In this document: positions 23,765-24,217 of the stretch, piece after piece
How positions within the stretch are numbered: the first letter of the stretch is position 1
How the letters are laid out: each line of letters starts with the position of its first letter
Source of the DNA: an uncultured Verrucomicrobiota bacterium
GTDB lineage: Bacteria; Verrucomicrobiota; Verrucomicrobiia; Limisphaerales; UBA9464
NCBI GenBank assembly: GCA_903925515.1
Contig: CAIYFP010000129.1
Location: forward strand, 1-24,217
Direction of reading: 5' to 3'
DNA length: 24,217 nt
The notes under the pieces: generated by a model
Seen by the model: the letters and a program-made list of their open reading frames with translations, nothing else
The model's database searches: none
What the model was told of the DNA's origin: nothing
Translations under genes and position numbers: made by a program

Positions 23765-24217
23765 CTATCCACGCGGGGTGGCCGGAGGCTCGTCGCCGAC
23801 AACCTTCCAGCCGCGCCGGCTCAGGTCCCAATAGACGAAGACGCCGGACACCATGGAGATGAAGAGGAAGGCAACGCCGAGGGATGTCTCGCCGAGGATG
23901 AGTTTCCCGACGCCGAAGAGCGCCATGTAGATGCTGAGGCAGCCGGCGACCCAGTCGCGGAGGTTGACCCAGCCGTCCATGGGCGGGGTGACCTCGGAGG
24001 CTTCGCGGGCGACGGGGCCCCAGAGCGCGGCGGCGGGCCTGACGCGCCGGTAGAAGGCGAGGAGGGTTTTGCGGTCTTCCGGGGCGGTGAGGAGGGTGAC
24101 GGCGACCCATGTGACGGAGGAGACCGCGACGGTGACGAGGACGGTCTTGGCGAGTTGGTCGGCGTCGTCAGAGCTCCACTTGAGGACGAATTGGAGGAAC
24201 AGGGAGGTGACGAAGGA
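23765..24217 (-). CDS. Sodium:solute symporter (SSS/SLC5 family), C-terminal part; 5' end off the right edge
   Basis: The frame is open from the right edge to the stop at 23765 (150 residues). Three membrane helices are visible: 'TVLVTVAVSSVTWVAVTLLT', 'VAGCLSIYMALFGVGKLILG' and 'TSLGVAFLFISMVSGVFVYW'. Between the first two, 'PEDRKTLLAFYRRVRPAAAL' with 'WGPVAREA' is the characteristic cytoplasmic segment of large SSS transporters of Verrucomicrobiota and Planctomycetota. These import sugars or organic solutes with Na+. An internal ATG at 23980 could be mistaken for the start of a 71-residue gene, but the frame continues upstream with family-like sequence. The stop is 149 nt upstream of the FG-GAP gene on the same strand. 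Confidence 0.8.
   Translation of the reverse strand, partial: SFVTSLFLQFVLKWSSDDADQLAKTVLVTVAVSSVTWVAVTLLTAPEDRKTLLAFYRRVRPAAALWGPVAREASEVTPPMDGWVNLRDWVAGCLSIYMALFGVGKLILGETSLGVAFLFISMVSGVFVYWDLSRRGWKVVGDEPPATPRG

Noticed and set aside
23765..23980. A separate 71-residue membrane protein
   Set aside because: The frame continues without a stop to the right window edge with sodium:solute symporter sequence, so it is the end of a larger gene.

Overview
The window is a GC-rich stretch (roughly 70% G+C by eye) with tightly packed genes. I think it comes from a Verrucomicrobiota bacterium, perhaps the Limisphaerales/Pedosphaera side of the phylum. The support is a Gram-negative-type YidC with a large periplasmic domain, a secreted FG-GAP/ASPIC protein with an N-terminal helical region, an inactive-looking secreted trypsin-like protein, and a fused alpha/beta E1 dehydrogenase. 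No rRNA or other taxonomic marker is present, so this is inference.

Layout. 1-936 (-): 3' part of a secreted protein that looks like a degenerate trypsin-like peptidase. 1367-3149 (+): gamma-glutamyltranspeptidase with a frameshift near 1790. 3474-3986 (-): hotdog acyl-CoA thioesterase. 7469 down to 4242 (-): the conserved cluster rpmH-rnpA-yidD-yidC-jag (ribosomal protein L34, RNase P protein, membrane insertion factors, KH/R3H RNA-binding protein). 7986-9293 (+): secreted M20 amidohydrolase. 20023 down to 9312 (-): nine close-set genes that look like one catabolic operon. In transcription order they are a secreted LPNGN-repeat beta-propeller, a D-2-hydroxyacid dehydrogenase, malate:quinone oxidoreductase, an SDR, a secreted SMP-30/gluconolactonase-like protein, an MFS transporter, a fused E1 alpha/beta 2-oxoacid dehydrogenase, a lipoyl E2 acyltransferase and a second SDR. 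20549-21260 (+): a HEPN/MNT toxin-antitoxin pair. 23615 down to 21272 (-): a secreted FG-GAP/ASPIC protein with a frameshift near 22484. 24217 down to 23765 (-): C-terminus of a sodium:solute symporter.

Working together. The operon reads as a route that opens a lactone outside the cytoplasm, imports an organic acid, oxidises hydroxyl groups with dehydrogenases and finally makes an acyl-CoA with E1/E2. The substrate is not evident. No E3, dehydratase or aldolase is present.

The most unusual non-coding signal is an interspersed repeat of about 320 bp. It occurs three times in the same orientation (about 986-1312, 7548-7870, 20151-20475), each time in a gap between divergently transcribed genes. 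A fourth, partial and degenerate copy may lie near 3355-3445. The third copy carries an 8-bp tandem array that explains its extra length. CATG, and especially CCATGG, also appears strongly over-represented across the window.
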